Below, piece by piece: positions 15,882-24,182 of a DNA stretch of 64,000 bases (the stretch's first letter is position 1; each line of letters starts with the position of its first letter). The translations under genes and the position numbers were made by a program. This DNA is from Raineyella sp. W15-4 (GTDB lineage Bacteria; Actinomycetota; Actinomycetes; Propionibacteriales; Propionibacteriaceae): NCBI RefSeq assembly GCF_033170155.1, contig NZ_CP137079.1:3472001-3536000 (forward strand), given 5' to 3'. The notes under the pieces are model-generated. The model saw only the letters and a program-made list of their open reading frames with translations. It was not told where the DNA came from and searched no databases.

Positions 15882-16817
15882 ATGGCCATCTGCCGCGTGT
15901 GCGGACACGACTCGAGCGGAGCCTTCTGCGACCACTGCGGCACACCGCTCAGCCTCAATGACCAGCCGGCCACAGGACGGACCGGTCCGCGACGGCCGGA
16001 CGCTCCGCCGATCCCGACGAGGTCGGAGCCGTCCCGGTTCGAAGCCCCGGGGACGTACGGTCCCTCCCCGATCGACGACCCACAGGAAATCGACGACCCA
16101 CAGGAATCAGACGCCCGCCCGGAGACCGGGGCCGCCGGAGGCCTCAGGACGCCGATCATGATCGGCGGCGCTGTCCTCCTGGTCGCTGCGGTCGGAGTCG
16201 CCTTCGTGATAGGTCAGAGCCGAAAGGGGAGCCAGGAGGCGGTGCCGGCGTACCGGTCCTCATCGACTTACACCCCAGCGACGTACGCTCCGACGACCTA
16301 CGCGCCCGCCCAGGTCGCCTCGTCGGCGCCGACGACCGGCACCCCGGTGTGGCCGAGCGGTGGCTATCCGTCGACCGCGGCCTCGTCCGGATCGAGCGTC
16401 GCCACGGAAGCGGCGGCCCACGACTGGCTCAATGCCGAGGCATCCAGCTATCGGGTCACCACCGACGGTCACTACCTCGTAGAGCTCTCGGCAAAGTACA
16501 TCGGCGCTTACGATCCGCAGCTGACGGCGGCGAACGGTACCCACACGTTCTACTTCACGGACATCGTCGCCGAGTACCAGCAGCTGCGTGACCGGTTCGG
16601 GTCGGACGTCCACCTCGTCCGCTCGACCCAGTACGGCAAGCAGACGCCCAACTCCAAGGTCCCGGCCGGCGAGTCGATCTACGTCACTGTGTACGACCCG
16701 GGTACCTTCGCCGGCACCGACAGTGCCCAGTCCTGGTGCCAGAGCAGCTTCCCAGGCCTGACGGGTTCCGCGCTTGACAATGTGTGCCTGGTCCGGCAGG
16801 CCTCGGCGCCGCACTGA
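15882..16817 (+). CDS. Zinc-ribbon membrane protein with extracytoplasmic domain
   Basis: Protein of 311 aa. The start (ATG 15882) gives a zinc ribbon at residues 4-20 with two CxxC knuckles (CRVCGHDSSGAFCDHCG). A Pro-rich cytosolic linker contains a perfect 18-bp in-frame duplication (IDDPQE twice, 16071-16106). A single membrane helix (IMIGGAVLLVAAVGVAFVIG) follows, then a Ser/Thr/Tyr/Pro-rich outer linker (STYTPATYAPTTYAPAQ). The C-terminal globular domain is about 120 aa (AAAHDWLNAEASSYRVTTDG; WCQSSFPGLTGSALDNVCLV with two Cys). No named family is recognised for the outer domain. Its stop at 16817 abuts the stop of the convergent six-gene operon. Confidence 0.75.
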   Translation: MAICRVCGHDSSGAFCDHCGTPLSLNDQPATGRTGPRRPDAPPIPTRSEPSRFEAPGTYGPSPIDDPQEIDDPQESDARPETGAAGGLRTPIMIGGAVLLVAAVGVAFVIGQSRKGSQEAVPAYRSSSTYTPATYAPTTYAPAQVASSAPTTGTPVWPSGGYPSTAASSGSSVATEAAAHDWLNAEASSYRVTTDGHYLVELSAKYIGAYDPQLTAANGTHTFYFTDIVAEYQQLRDRFGSDVHLVRSTQYGKQTPNSKVPAGESIYVTVYDPGTFAGTDSAQSWCQSSFPGLTGSALDNVCLVRQASAPH

Positions 16818-17084
16818 TCACATCGAGCGGATCCGCTCGATCAGGATGTGGGACTTGTCCACGTAGTCGTTGAGCCAGCCGTAGCGCACCGTCTGGATCT
16901 GTTCCCGCGCCGTGTTCACCGCCTCGACGGCACGTCGGGCGGCCGGGTCCTCGAAGCCGCCGAGTTGGGTCACGGCGTCGTGGAGCAGCCTCTCGCACTG
17001 GTCGAGAACACGCCACAGGTCTCCTTGGACGAGCGCACAGTGACGGTCGAGGACATCCGCGGTCCCACCCAGTCCGTCAGCCAC
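16818..17084 (-). CDS. Small helical protein 4 of the FtsK-like operon
   Basis: Protein of 88 aa, mostly alpha-helical by composition, acidic in the first half (GDLWRVLDQCERLLHDAVTQ) and with a second helix ARRAVEAVNTAREQIQTVRY. The two-helix size and pattern resemble a WXG100 hairpin, but there is no WXG at the turn (FEDPAAR instead). No signal peptide or membrane segment. It overlaps the preceding gene by 8 bp and ends the operon. No family recognised. Confidence 0.7.
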   Translation of the reverse strand: MADGLGGTADVLDRHCALVQGDLWRVLDQCERLLHDAVTQLGGFEDPAARRAVEAVNTAREQIQTVRYGWLNDYVDKSHILIERIRSM

Positions 17085-17367
17085 TCCGCTCCTCCTCGTC
17101 CGGCACCTCGACGGTCACGTCGATCATCGCGCAGGCCTGCCGCGCTTGCGCCACGGCCGCGAGGGATCCCTCCAGCGCGCCCCGCGACAGGGCCGCGCGG
17201 GCGACGATCTCGTCGCCGATCGGGTGTCCGCCGACCTCGGCGCGGGCGCCCGCCTCGAGGTCGCCGCACTTCTCGACCAAGGAGATCAGGTCGTTCTGGG
17301 CGAAGAGGATGCTGTCGAGGGCCCGTTGCCGCCGCGCCCGCTTGGCGGGGTCCACCGTGCGCGCCAC
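17077..17367 (-). CDS. Small helical protein 3 of the FtsK-like operon
   Basis: Protein of 96 aa. A basic N-terminus (MARTVDPAKRARRQRALDS) is followed by helical stretches (ILFAQNDLISLVEKCGDLEA; LSRGALEGSLAAVAQARQAC) and an acidic end (VEVPDEEERSG). No membrane segment or known motif. It overlaps the downstream small gene by 8 bp and follows the next upstream gene by six bases, indicating coupled translation. Function unknown; expected to act with the ATPase by context. Confidence 0.7.
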   Translation of the reverse strand: MARTVDPAKRARRQRALDSILFAQNDLISLVEKCGDLEAGARAEVGGHPIGDEIVARAALSRGALEGSLAAVAQARQACAMIDVTVEVPDEEERSG

Positions 17368-17373
17368 CCGGTC

Positions 17374-17634
17374 CTACTTCGTCAGGTCCGTGGTGAAGCG
17401 CTGGATGTCGCTCTTCAGCGTCCTCAGCTGGGCCACCGAATTCCTGAGGACCTGCGTCGCCTCGGAGACCTGCCGCACCGCGTCCTGTCCGGACCGGGAC
17501 CCGCGGATCGTCCGCAGCAACTCGTCGTTCTTGATCCGCAGATCCTCCGCGGATCTCAGCATCCGGTCCGCGAGATCGGTGGCATCCGTCTCGATGCGAT
17601 ACGCCGCGTTGACCACGTCCTGGATCGAAGCCAT
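17374..17634 (-). CDS. Small helical-hairpin (WXG100-like) protein 2
   Basis: Protein of 86 aa with two heptad-like helices (SIQDVVNAAYRIETDATDLA to ELLRTIRG, and GQDAVRQVSEATQVLRNSVA to FTTDLTK). They are joined at a Gly/Ser turn (RGSRSGQ) near the middle. Size and hairpin layout fit the ESX/WXG100 shape, but the WXG itself is absent. Cytosolic by appearance. Fifteen bases separate it from the preceding small gene. Confidence 0.7.
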   Translation of the reverse strand: MASIQDVVNAAYRIETDATDLADRMLRSAEDLRIKNDELLRTIRGSRSGQDAVRQVSEATQVLRNSVAQLRTLKSDIQRFTTDLTK

Positions 17635-17649
17635 CTCCGTCCCCCTGTC

Positions 17650-17904
17650 TCAGATGTTCTGGACCTGACGCAACGCGTCGGACGCCCGCTTCAGCGCCTC
17701 GGAGCTCCGGGTCAGCGAGTCATCCACATGGTGGAGACGCGACGTGAGAAGCCGGTCGTAGCTCTTCCGGCTACCCTCCAATTCCGTCGTCACCAGCCGC
17801 ATGTTGTCCTGGTTGCTCCTCCGGAAGTCGGCGATCAGCCGGATCTGTTCCTCGATTTCTCGCTGGAGTGCCGAAACTTGCGCCAGTGTCTGCCTCAGAG
17901 ACAT
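17650..17904 (-). CDS. Small coiled-coil protein 1 of the FtsK-like operon
   Basis: Protein of 84 aa, nearly all predicted coiled coil (TLAQVSALQREIEEQIRLIA, then RLVTTELEGSRKSYDRLL and SSEALKRASDALRQVQN). No Trp and no turn glycine, so not a classical WXG100 protein. It begins two bases after the ATPase gene ends, so it is certainly in the same transcript. Confidence 0.72.
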   Translation of the reverse strand: MSLRQTLAQVSALQREIEEQIRLIADFRRSNQDNMRLVTTELEGSRKSYDRLLTSRLHHVDDSLTRSSEALKRASDALRQVQNI

Positions 17905-17906
17905 TC

Positions 17907-20306
17907 TCAGACCTCACTTCCGATGACCATGTCACGATTCCCCGGGGCCGGATCCTCCGTGCAGGGAACGGTATAGGGGATGATGCTCACCGGCCGATCC
18001 AGGAACACGGTGTCCGACACCACGGCCCGGTTGTCCCGGGCCGACCACTCCAGCAGCGGATCACCGAAGAACTGTTTCGCCGATTGACCGTCGAGGCGCA
18101 GCGCGACCTTGGTGTCGACATAGGTCTCCCCGCCGTAACCGATCTGGTCACGGAACATCTCGTACTTCACCCACCAACCGAGGAAGTGGACCCCGCGGAC
18201 GGGTCCATCCCGCAGTACCTCTTGGAATTCGGCCGGCATCGAGCGGCACCGGTCGAGGGAGAACCCCAGCACGTACACCGGATGGGGCAGCTCCGCCTCA
18301 GGGGAGGACAACAGGGCGTGCACGCCGACGATGTCCTCCCCGATGTCTCCCCTGGGCACGTACGTGACGGTGCAGCCCGACCGGCGCAGGGCCTGCACCA
18401 AGTCGTCGAACAGTCCGACACCCTGACCGGCTCCGTCGAGCAGGTGGAAGGCAGCGCCGGGAACCTGAGCCGCCAGCGACCGAGCGGCACTGTCCAGCAG
18501 GATGGCGCCGCCTCCCGTGCCGGTCTCCCCGGCACCGACCACCGCAAGGTTGCGCCCGATCTCTCGGCTCAGCGGCACCTCCATGGCACGCCCGTCCACT
18601 TCCACCCGCGACCCGAGAAGCGCCACCGGGATCTCCGCGCCGTTCGCCGCCAGGGCTCGCAGGTGATCGGCATCGGCGGCGAGGGACCGGCGCCGGTCAC
18701 CTTCGAACACGTACGGGGGCGGCGTCCCCTCGGGCCGGGCCCGCCACCATCCCCGGCGCAGCCCGCCCAGGACCGCCTCGTCGGCGAAGGCGATGCTGGT
18801 CTTCCGATTGCTCGAGAGGTGGCCGTAGTCGAGATTGACGATGGCCTGCCGCGCCCGCAGATGCACGGCGGCGTCGTTGTTCAGTCCCAGTGTGGCGTGG
18901 GACTCGGTCAGCGAGTTCTTCAGCGCGATGCGGACCGGCACCTGACCGAAGAGTCCGTCCCCAGCCGTTCCCATCAGCGACATGTTGCCGCCGATCGTCT
19001 GGGAGGCGAGGATCAGGTGCACGCCGCACGCCCGGAAGAGGCGTACGCCCTTGATCAGGAGGTCGGCGATCTCATCGGCCACCCGATCGCGCTCGGTGAA
19101 CATCATCTGGAACTCGTCGATGATGACGACGATACGCGGCATCTCTTCCCGTGGAAATTCCTCTCGGAATTCCTTGATGTTCTGCACCCCGACGGATTTG
19201 AACAGCCGCATGCGGTCCCGATAGAGAGCGTACAGGTGCCGGAAGACACTCAAACCGAATTCGCGGTCCGCCTCCAGCCCGAGGACCCTGGCGTGGGGCA
19301 GGTACTCACCGGTCGTGGTGCCGCTGAACGGCTGGAGGGTGACCCCCTCTTTGAAGTCGAGCAGGTAGAGCTCCACTTCCCGGGGTGAGTACCGCTGACA
19401 CAGACTGTGGATGATGACCGAGATCAGATTGGACTTGCCCTGGCCGACCGCACCCGTGATCAGCGCATTGTGCCGCTGGTTGAGTTCGTCGCCGAGTGTC
19501 AGCTCGACGGTCTGCTCTCCGTACCTGCCCACCGCGAAGCTCACCCCATCGGCGCTCGAGCCGGTCCAGGGCTGGCCGAGGTGCTGGACGTCGCCGAACG
19601 GGACGGGATCCATCGTCGTGTCGGCGAGGGCACGGGCGACGTCCCCGGCGGCGTCGATCAGGGCTTGCGGCTCCGGCGGCGACCAGCCGCGGACGACCGG
19701 GGTGGTGTCCTGGAGGATCTGACCGGAGCGGATCACCAACCGCTGACACATGTCCACCAGGAAGGGATTCACCCCCAGGGTCATCGAATGCACCAGGAAG
19801 CTCACACCCGCCTTCGGCCCTGCCTTGAGCAGGATGCTGAGCTGGTTCTGGGCATCCTCGTCCAGAAGGGAGACATCGGTCGAGACCACCACGAGTTTGT
19901 ACCCCTCGACCGGGTACTCGATCCTCGATCGATAATCGACCAGAGTGGGCTCGCGCCCCTGCATGACGTTGTTGACGCCCTGCACATGGTCACGCAGGAA
20001 TTTCAGGACAGCTTTGAAATCCTGCTGCTCGTACAGGGTCTGCATCAGCTTCTCCCCGCCGGAGTTCAGCGTCTCGAACGGGGCCGACAGACCGGAGAGG
20101 GCATCGTCGAAGACGACCAGCTCCAGCTGGCCCGGGCCGGTCCGCGTCAACGCCTGCTGGACGATGGACTGCACCAGTCCGACGGAGTCACGGTTCTCGA
20201 TCGAGTCCTCCACCCAGATGTTGCCGTGCCCGAAGAAGGGCAACCGGGCGGCGCCGACAGCGATCTCCTCCGGAACACTCAGGATGTTCCTCGTCGGGGT
20301 CTTCAT
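17907..20306 (-). CDS. FtsK/SpoIIIE-like ATPase with three domains, one active
   Basis: Protein of 799 aa without a membrane segment. The central FtsK/SpoIIIE domain has Walker A GAVGQGKS (residues 285-292), the LYLLDFKEGVTLQPF strand, Walker B RIVVIIDEFQ (about 391-400) and sensor-like HLILASQTIGGNMS. The N-terminal 250 residues repeat the same fold in decayed form (VQSIVQQALTRTGPGQLELV matches ISVIIHSLCQRYSPREVELY of the central domain) but lack the P-loop. The last 230 residues are a third decayed copy with GAGETGTGGGA (about 591-601) in place of Walker A. One live and two degenerate domains is the architecture of EccC/YukB type VII secretion motors, which here lacks its membrane anchors. 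The neighbouring membrane-bound J-like protein may supply the anchor. HerA-like or DNA-pump roles are alternatives. Confidence 0.8.
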   Translation of the reverse strand: MKTPTRNILSVPEEIAVGAARLPFFGHGNIWVEDSIENRDSVGLVQSIVQQALTRTGPGQLELVVFDDALSGLSAPFETLNSGGEKLMQTLYEQQDFKAVLKFLRDHVQGVNNVMQGREPTLVDYRSRIEYPVEGYKLVVVSTDVSLLDEDAQNQLSILLKAGPKAGVSFLVHSMTLGVNPFLVDMCQRLVIRSGQILQDTTPVVRGWSPPEPQALIDAAGDVARALADTTMDPVPFGDVQHLGQPWTGSSADGVSFAVGRYGEQTVELTLGDELNQRHNALITGAVGQGKSNLISVIIHSLCQRYSPREVELYLLDFKEGVTLQPFSGTTTGEYLPHARVLGLEADREFGLSVFRHLYALYRDRMRLFKSVGVQNIKEFREEFPREEMPRIVVIIDEFQMMFTERDRVADEIADLLIKGVRLFRACGVHLILASQTIGGNMSLMGTAGDGLFGQVPVRIALKNSLTESHATLGLNNDAAVHLRARQAIVNLDYGHLSSNRKTSIAFADEAVLGGLRRGWWRARPEGTPPPYVFEGDRRRSLAADADHLRALAANGAEIPVALLGSRVEVDGRAMEVPLSREIGRNLAVVGAGETGTGGGAILLDSAARSLAAQVPGAAFHLLDGAGQGVGLFDDLVQALRRSGCTVTYVPRGDIGEDIVGVHALLSSPEAELPHPVYVLGFSLDRCRSMPAEFQEVLRDGPVRGVHFLGWWVKYEMFRDQIGYGGETYVDTKVALRLDGQSAKQFFGDPLLEWSARDNRAVVSDTVFLDRPVSIIPYTVPCTEDPAPGNRDMVIGSEV

Positions 20307-20318
20307 CGTCGTCGCCCG

Positions 20319-21599
20319 CTACGCGCGCTGGGTTGACTCGCGGTCGATCGGGAGGTCGATCCGCGCGGCGATCTCGCGATTCAGATCACCGATCTCTTTC
20401 CTGAGCTGCTGGATGCGCTGCTGCACCTCTCGCCATTCCTTGCGCATGTAGAAGGCGTACGCCGCCCAGGCGACCGCGCCGGCCACGAGGAAGTACAGGA
20501 TGGCCCAGATCTGGGCGAGGACCAGAACCACCGCCGCGGCGATCAGGATCTTCACCGGAGCACCGCCTTCCGCCCCGAAGGGCGCCCCCTTGCCCTTCAG
20601 ATCATCGAGTTCACTAATTTTCTTCGCCCTTCGGGTGGCGGTCTTCAGATACGCCAGGACGGGCCGTCGCAGCTCCCCGGGAACCGCGCTGCGGGATATC
20701 TGCTTTTCGTAGGTCGCGAGACCCTCGATTTCCTTGTGTGGAGTGGCCTGACGAAACTCCAGGTCGACAGCTCGGCACAGGGTGGTGACCAGCCGCTGCT
20801 GCATGAAATCGGTCATCTCGGCACCGGTCGACAAACCACCGAGACTCTCGGCGTACATGGTGCGGTAATCCTCCTTCTTCTCCCACACCAAGGCCTTGCG
20901 CCACCGGATCTCCGCGGCTTCTTGCGGTGAGGCACTCATCAGCGCACGGTCGAAGCTCTTCAGTGCGCGAGCGTACTGGCGATTCCGGTAGGGGACGGGG
21001 TCGGGCACCCGCATCATGCCGGGAGCCAGCGGCTGGTCAGTTTCCTGCGCCGCCCCGAGGGAATAGAAGACGGCTCCGCGCACATGATGGACATCGGCAG
21101 TGTCCTCAGCCAGTTCGTCGAGGACGAACGCCTCGTCCGATTCGCGAGTCGCCTGGCGGAGATCACCCTGGAGCAGGCTCACCCAGGCAGACACCACGAA
21201 GGCCATCGCACTGTTCGGGTCCTGCTCACGCGCCTTGCGGGCGGCCACACCGGCAGCGCCCTCGTCCTGAAGGTAGTAGTAGTTCCACGCCCGTCCCCGC
21301 CAATCCACGATGGGCTCGGCGGCCTCTCCGGCCACCGGGGTCTGGCGGAGTCGGAGGTCGTACGCCATCCGGGAGTCGTCATCGGCGAAGACAACCTTGG
21401 CCCGGTCAACGAGCGCCAGCATCGCCCTGGCGTCCGCGCCGGTTGCGCCGGCCCGAGACGCTCTGGCGCGATTCTGCACCTCCAGGATGCGCAGCGACCC
21501 CCGGATCTCCTCTGTGGTGGCGCCCCGATCCAGTAGGCCGAGCGCGGCATAGAGATCGACCTCGGTCCCCGTCTGCTCCGCGACAGTCACATCCGTCAT
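20319..21599 (-). CDS. Membrane-anchored degenerate J-domain/TPR-like protein
   Basis: Protein of 426 aa, first gene of the operon. Residues about 15-85 resemble a J-domain (DLYAALGLLDRGATTEEIRG and VVFADDDSRMAYDLRL) but have no HPD motif, so Hsp70 stimulation is unlikely. Helical repeats follow (about 100-330: WNYYYLQDEGAAGVAARKAR; AFVVSAWVSLLQGDLRQATR; RALKSFDRALMSASPQEAAE), TPR-like in spacing. Two membrane helices lie near the C-terminus (APVKILIAAAVVLVLAQIWA and ILYFLVAGAVAWAAYAFYM), then a coiled coil (EVQQRIQQLRKEIGDLNREI). It would place a cytosolic scaffold at the membrane. The ATPase gene starts 12 bases after its stop. Confidence 0.75.
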   Translation of the reverse strand: MTDVTVAEQTGTEVDLYAALGLLDRGATTEEIRGSLRILEVQNRARASRAGATGADARAMLALVDRAKVVFADDDSRMAYDLRLRQTPVAGEAAEPIVDWRGRAWNYYYLQDEGAAGVAARKAREQDPNSAMAFVVSAWVSLLQGDLRQATRESDEAFVLDELAEDTADVHHVRGAVFYSLGAAQETDQPLAPGMMRVPDPVPYRNRQYARALKSFDRALMSASPQEAAEIRWRKALVWEKKEDYRTMYAESLGGLSTGAEMTDFMQQRLVTTLCRAVDLEFRQATPHKEIEGLATYEKQISRSAVPGELRRPVLAYLKTATRRAKKISELDDLKGKGAPFGAEGGAPVKILIAAAVVLVLAQIWAILYFLVAGAVAWAAYAFYMRKEWREVQQRIQQLRKEIGDLNREIAARIDLPIDRESTQRA

Positions 21600-21702
21600 A
21601 CCTATTCCCCCCGTTGTTCGCCGTCAACACTCGGATGTCAGGACATCACGAGTCCCTGAGTGAAACGAATAATGCAATCGGGCAAGCGGGGAGTCCGACA
21701 AG

Positions 21703-21714
21703 ATCGTCGACGAT
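21703..21714. promoter_or_regulatory. 12-bp palindrome in the divergent promoter region
   Basis: ATCGTCGACGAT is a perfect palindrome about 100 bases upstream of the J-like gene and 160 bases upstream of the hydrolase gene. It is a candidate operator for the six-gene operon. The 274-base space (21600-21873) shows no other clear element and no credible gene. Confidence 0.3.
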
Positions 21715-21873
21715 TGAATGTCGGAATGCCGCTACCCTGGCCCCCCAATCGCCCACCAGCGGCACGGATTCAGGTATAGCGGCGCGATCGTATCGGTGTC
21801 AACCCACATTTCTGGGGGTCCCGGTGAGGAATACCCGCCCGCCGCCGACCCCCGCCCCGCTACGCTGCGGGCC

Positions 21874-22914
21874 ATGGACATCCTGCGTCGCACTCTCGGT
21901 GGTCTCGCGCTCGTCGCCGCACCGGCCGCCGGCCTCGTCCTGTGGGACCGGCTGAGCCCGGCGCCCGGAGCATGGCTGATCAACCGGACGTTCCGCCGCG
22001 GCGATGCCGCCGCCCGCGCCACGATGGAGGCGTACGTCCCGGACGGCATCACCGGCCGCACCGATGTGGCGTACGGCACCCACCCCGACGAACGCCTCGA
22101 CGTCTGGCACCCCGATGACGCGCACCGGAACGACGCAGGCGCGGACGACACGCGCAGGGACGACATCACCGCCCCCCGACCCGCCGTCGTCTGGGTGCAC
22201 GGCGGCGGATGGGTCGGCGGCAGCAAGGCCAGCGTGGCCCCCTACCTGCAGATCCTCGCCGGCGAGGGATACACCACCATCGGGCTGGACTACTCGCTGG
22301 CGCCGGGGGCGCGCTACCCGGTGCCCGTCCGGCAGGTCAACACCGCACTGGCCTGGATCGTCGAGCACGCCGCCGAGCTGCAGGTCGATCCCCGCCGCAT
22401 CGTCCTGGCCGGCGACTCCGCCGGGGCGCAGATCGCCGGCCAGGTGGCCGTCCTCAGCACCGACCCCTCGTACGCCACCCTGCTGGGGCTCACCCCGGCG
22501 GTGCGGGCCGACGACCTGGTCGGTGTCCTGCTGCACTGCGGCCCGTACAGCCCCGAGCGGCACGACGTCCCCGACGGGCTCCTGGGCTGGTTCACCCGGA
22601 CGATGGCCTGGGCCTACACCGGCACCCAGGACCTCGAGGCGCCGGTGCTGCGGGAGATGTCGGTGGTGGCGCACGCCACCGCACAGTTCCCGCCGACCCT
22701 GCTGTCCGGCGGCAACGCCGACACGCTGACCTCCCACGGCGAGGCGCTCCGGGACCGGCTGACGGCCCTCGGCGTGGAGCTGGCGCCGTTCTTCTGGCCC
22801 GCCGACCACCAGCCGGCACTGCCGCACGAGTTCCAGTTCGACCTGGGCCTGGCCGAGGCCAGGGAGGTGCTCGACGCCTCTCGGACCTTCCTGACCCGGG
22901 TCACCGCCGGCTGA
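21874..22914 (+). CDS. Alpha/beta hydrolase, hormone-sensitive-lipase-like
   Basis: Protein of 346 aa. An N-terminal hydrophobic stretch (LGGLALVAAPAAGLVLW) may be a signal anchor. The catalytic domain has the oxyanion motif VWVHGGGWVGG (about 107-117), nucleophile elbow GDSAGAQ with Ser 182, and a late acid/His region (GNADTLTSHGEALRD; WPADHQPALPHEF). That matches carboxylesterases of the HSL/BD-FAE type. The ATG at 21874 was chosen over upstream codons because the hydrophobic start is typical and the upstream frame is not conserved-looking. The substrate is unknown. It is convergent with the baeRF gene. Confidence 0.85.
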   Translation: MDILRRTLGGLALVAAPAAGLVLWDRLSPAPGAWLINRTFRRGDAAARATMEAYVPDGITGRTDVAYGTHPDERLDVWHPDDAHRNDAGADDTRRDDITAPRPAVVWVHGGGWVGGSKASVAPYLQILAGEGYTTIGLDYSLAPGARYPVPVRQVNTALAWIVEHAAELQVDPRRIVLAGDSAGAQIAGQVAVLSTDPSYATLLGLTPAVRADDLVGVLLHCGPYSPERHDVPDGLLGWFTRTMAWAYTGTQDLEAPVLREMSVVAHATAQFPPTLLSGGNADTLTSHGEALRDRLTALGVELAPFFWPADHQPALPHEFQFDLGLAEAREVLDASRTFLTRVTAG

Positions 22915-22931
22915 ATTCCTGCGGCCCGTCC

Positions 22932-24065
22932 TCAGACCGCGAACCGCAAGTGCGCCACCGCCACCCCGTTCCAGACCGGTGAGGTCACCTCGGCATCCCG
23001 CACCGGGATGATCTCGCCGCCGCGGCGGGCGACCTCCACCACCACCCGGGAGATCAGGTCGTAGCCGTTCTCGTCCGGGGTGATCGCCCCGGTCGTCTCG
23101 TCGAAGGTGCCCAGCACGTCGACGGTGAACTCGTAGACCAGCGCATCCACTGCACCCTGGACGGCCGCCCGGGCGATGTCGGCCAGCTCGGTGACGACCA
23201 GTCCCCGGGCGGTGTCGTCGGCGATCCGCGCCAGCTGGTCGCTGATCTGCCGGGCGTTGAGGTCGGGCAGGCGGTCGCGGACCGTACGGTCCACCTGGTC
23301 GGCACCGGTCTCGTCGGGCGTCCCGGAGACCCGCACCACCGTACGGCGCTCGTCGGCGGGGCGGACCCGCGACAGCAGCGGCTCGGCGGCCAGCACGAAC
23401 AGTGGGACCCGGGCCGACGGATCGGCCTTCAGCAGGGTCGCGTCGACCAGTTCGGTGACCCGCGAGGCGTACGTCTCCAACAGCCGGGTACGCCCCTCGT
23501 CGCCGGACAGCTGGCGGTCGGGACGCGAATCGCGCAGGGAGTCGCGGTTCGTGGCGGCGGCGGCATCGCCGATCGCCTCGGCGCCGCTCACAGCGAGCTT
23601 CTGGGCCCGCCGGGACGGGGTCGCCTCCCACAGCGCCCACCGGTTCACCGAAAGGGTGAGCACGTAGGCGTACTGCTGGGTGGCGAAGGCCCGGACCAAC
23701 TGGCCCAGGTCGAACCAGTCCGACGCCTGCCACTGGCTGACCAGCCGGTTCGGCAGCACCCACTCGGTGTGGGACTCGGGGGTGAGGAAGACCGCCAACG
23801 ACGAGGACAGTGCACCCCACACCTCGGGGTCGGCCTCCAGTTCGTCCTGCTGGGCCCGCAGGCCGCTCTCCTGGGCAACGGTCAGCTGCCCGGTCTCCCG
23901 GAACCGCCCGATCGCCGCGGTGATGGCACTGTGCAGGGCCGTACGCGTCTCGGCCCGGCCCGTCACGGTCGGCGCCGAGGGCAGATACACCGTGATGGCC
24001 AACGGATGGGGCGCGGCGAGCTCCATCAGGTCATCCAGGGTGGGCAACTCCTTGTGGACGGTCAC
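22932..24065 (-). CDS. baeRF-type (bacterial archaeo-eukaryotic release factor-like) protein
   Basis: Protein of 377 aa, cytosolic. The first part has the family's ELPTLDDLMELAAPHPLAIT and VYLPSAP, followed by GALSSSLAVFLTPES. A middle Rossmann-like region (YAYVLTLSVNRWALWEAT) precedes a C-terminal eRF1-like domain (VPLFVLAAEPLLSRVRP; ARGLVVTELADIARAAVQGA; WNGVAVAHLRFAV). baeRF proteins are predicted ribosome-associated factors, often next to stress genes. No ribosome or RNA function is shown here. It lies downstream of kdpE in the same direction, with a 117-base gap, so it probably has its own promoter. Confidence 0.75.
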   Translation of the reverse strand: MTVHKELPTLDDLMELAAPHPLAITVYLPSAPTVTGRAETRTALHSAITAAIGRFRETGQLTVAQESGLRAQQDELEADPEVWGALSSSLAVFLTPESHTEWVLPNRLVSQWQASDWFDLGQLVRAFATQQYAYVLTLSVNRWALWEATPSRRAQKLAVSGAEAIGDAAAATNRDSLRDSRPDRQLSGDEGRTRLLETYASRVTELVDATLLKADPSARVPLFVLAAEPLLSRVRPADERRTVVRVSGTPDETGADQVDRTVRDRLPDLNARQISDQLARIADDTARGLVVTELADIARAAVQGAVDALVYEFTVDVLGTFDETTGAITPDENGYDLISRVVVEVARRGGEIIPVRDAEVTSPVWNGVAVAHLRFAV

Positions 24066-24182
24066 GATGCCTCCGATGCATGCTCGATCCGGGTGGCGGG
24101 TCGGCCACGCCGGTGCCGGCGCGCCGGGTGTCGGCCCGTCCTCCCAGGCTACGCATGTCCGCCCCGGCCAGGGGGGCGATTG

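Noticed and set aside
16818-17904. Classical ESX/WXG100 effector pair
   Set aside because: None of the four small proteins has WXG or the C-terminal YxxxD/E-type signal in its usual place, so only a shape resemblance is claimed.
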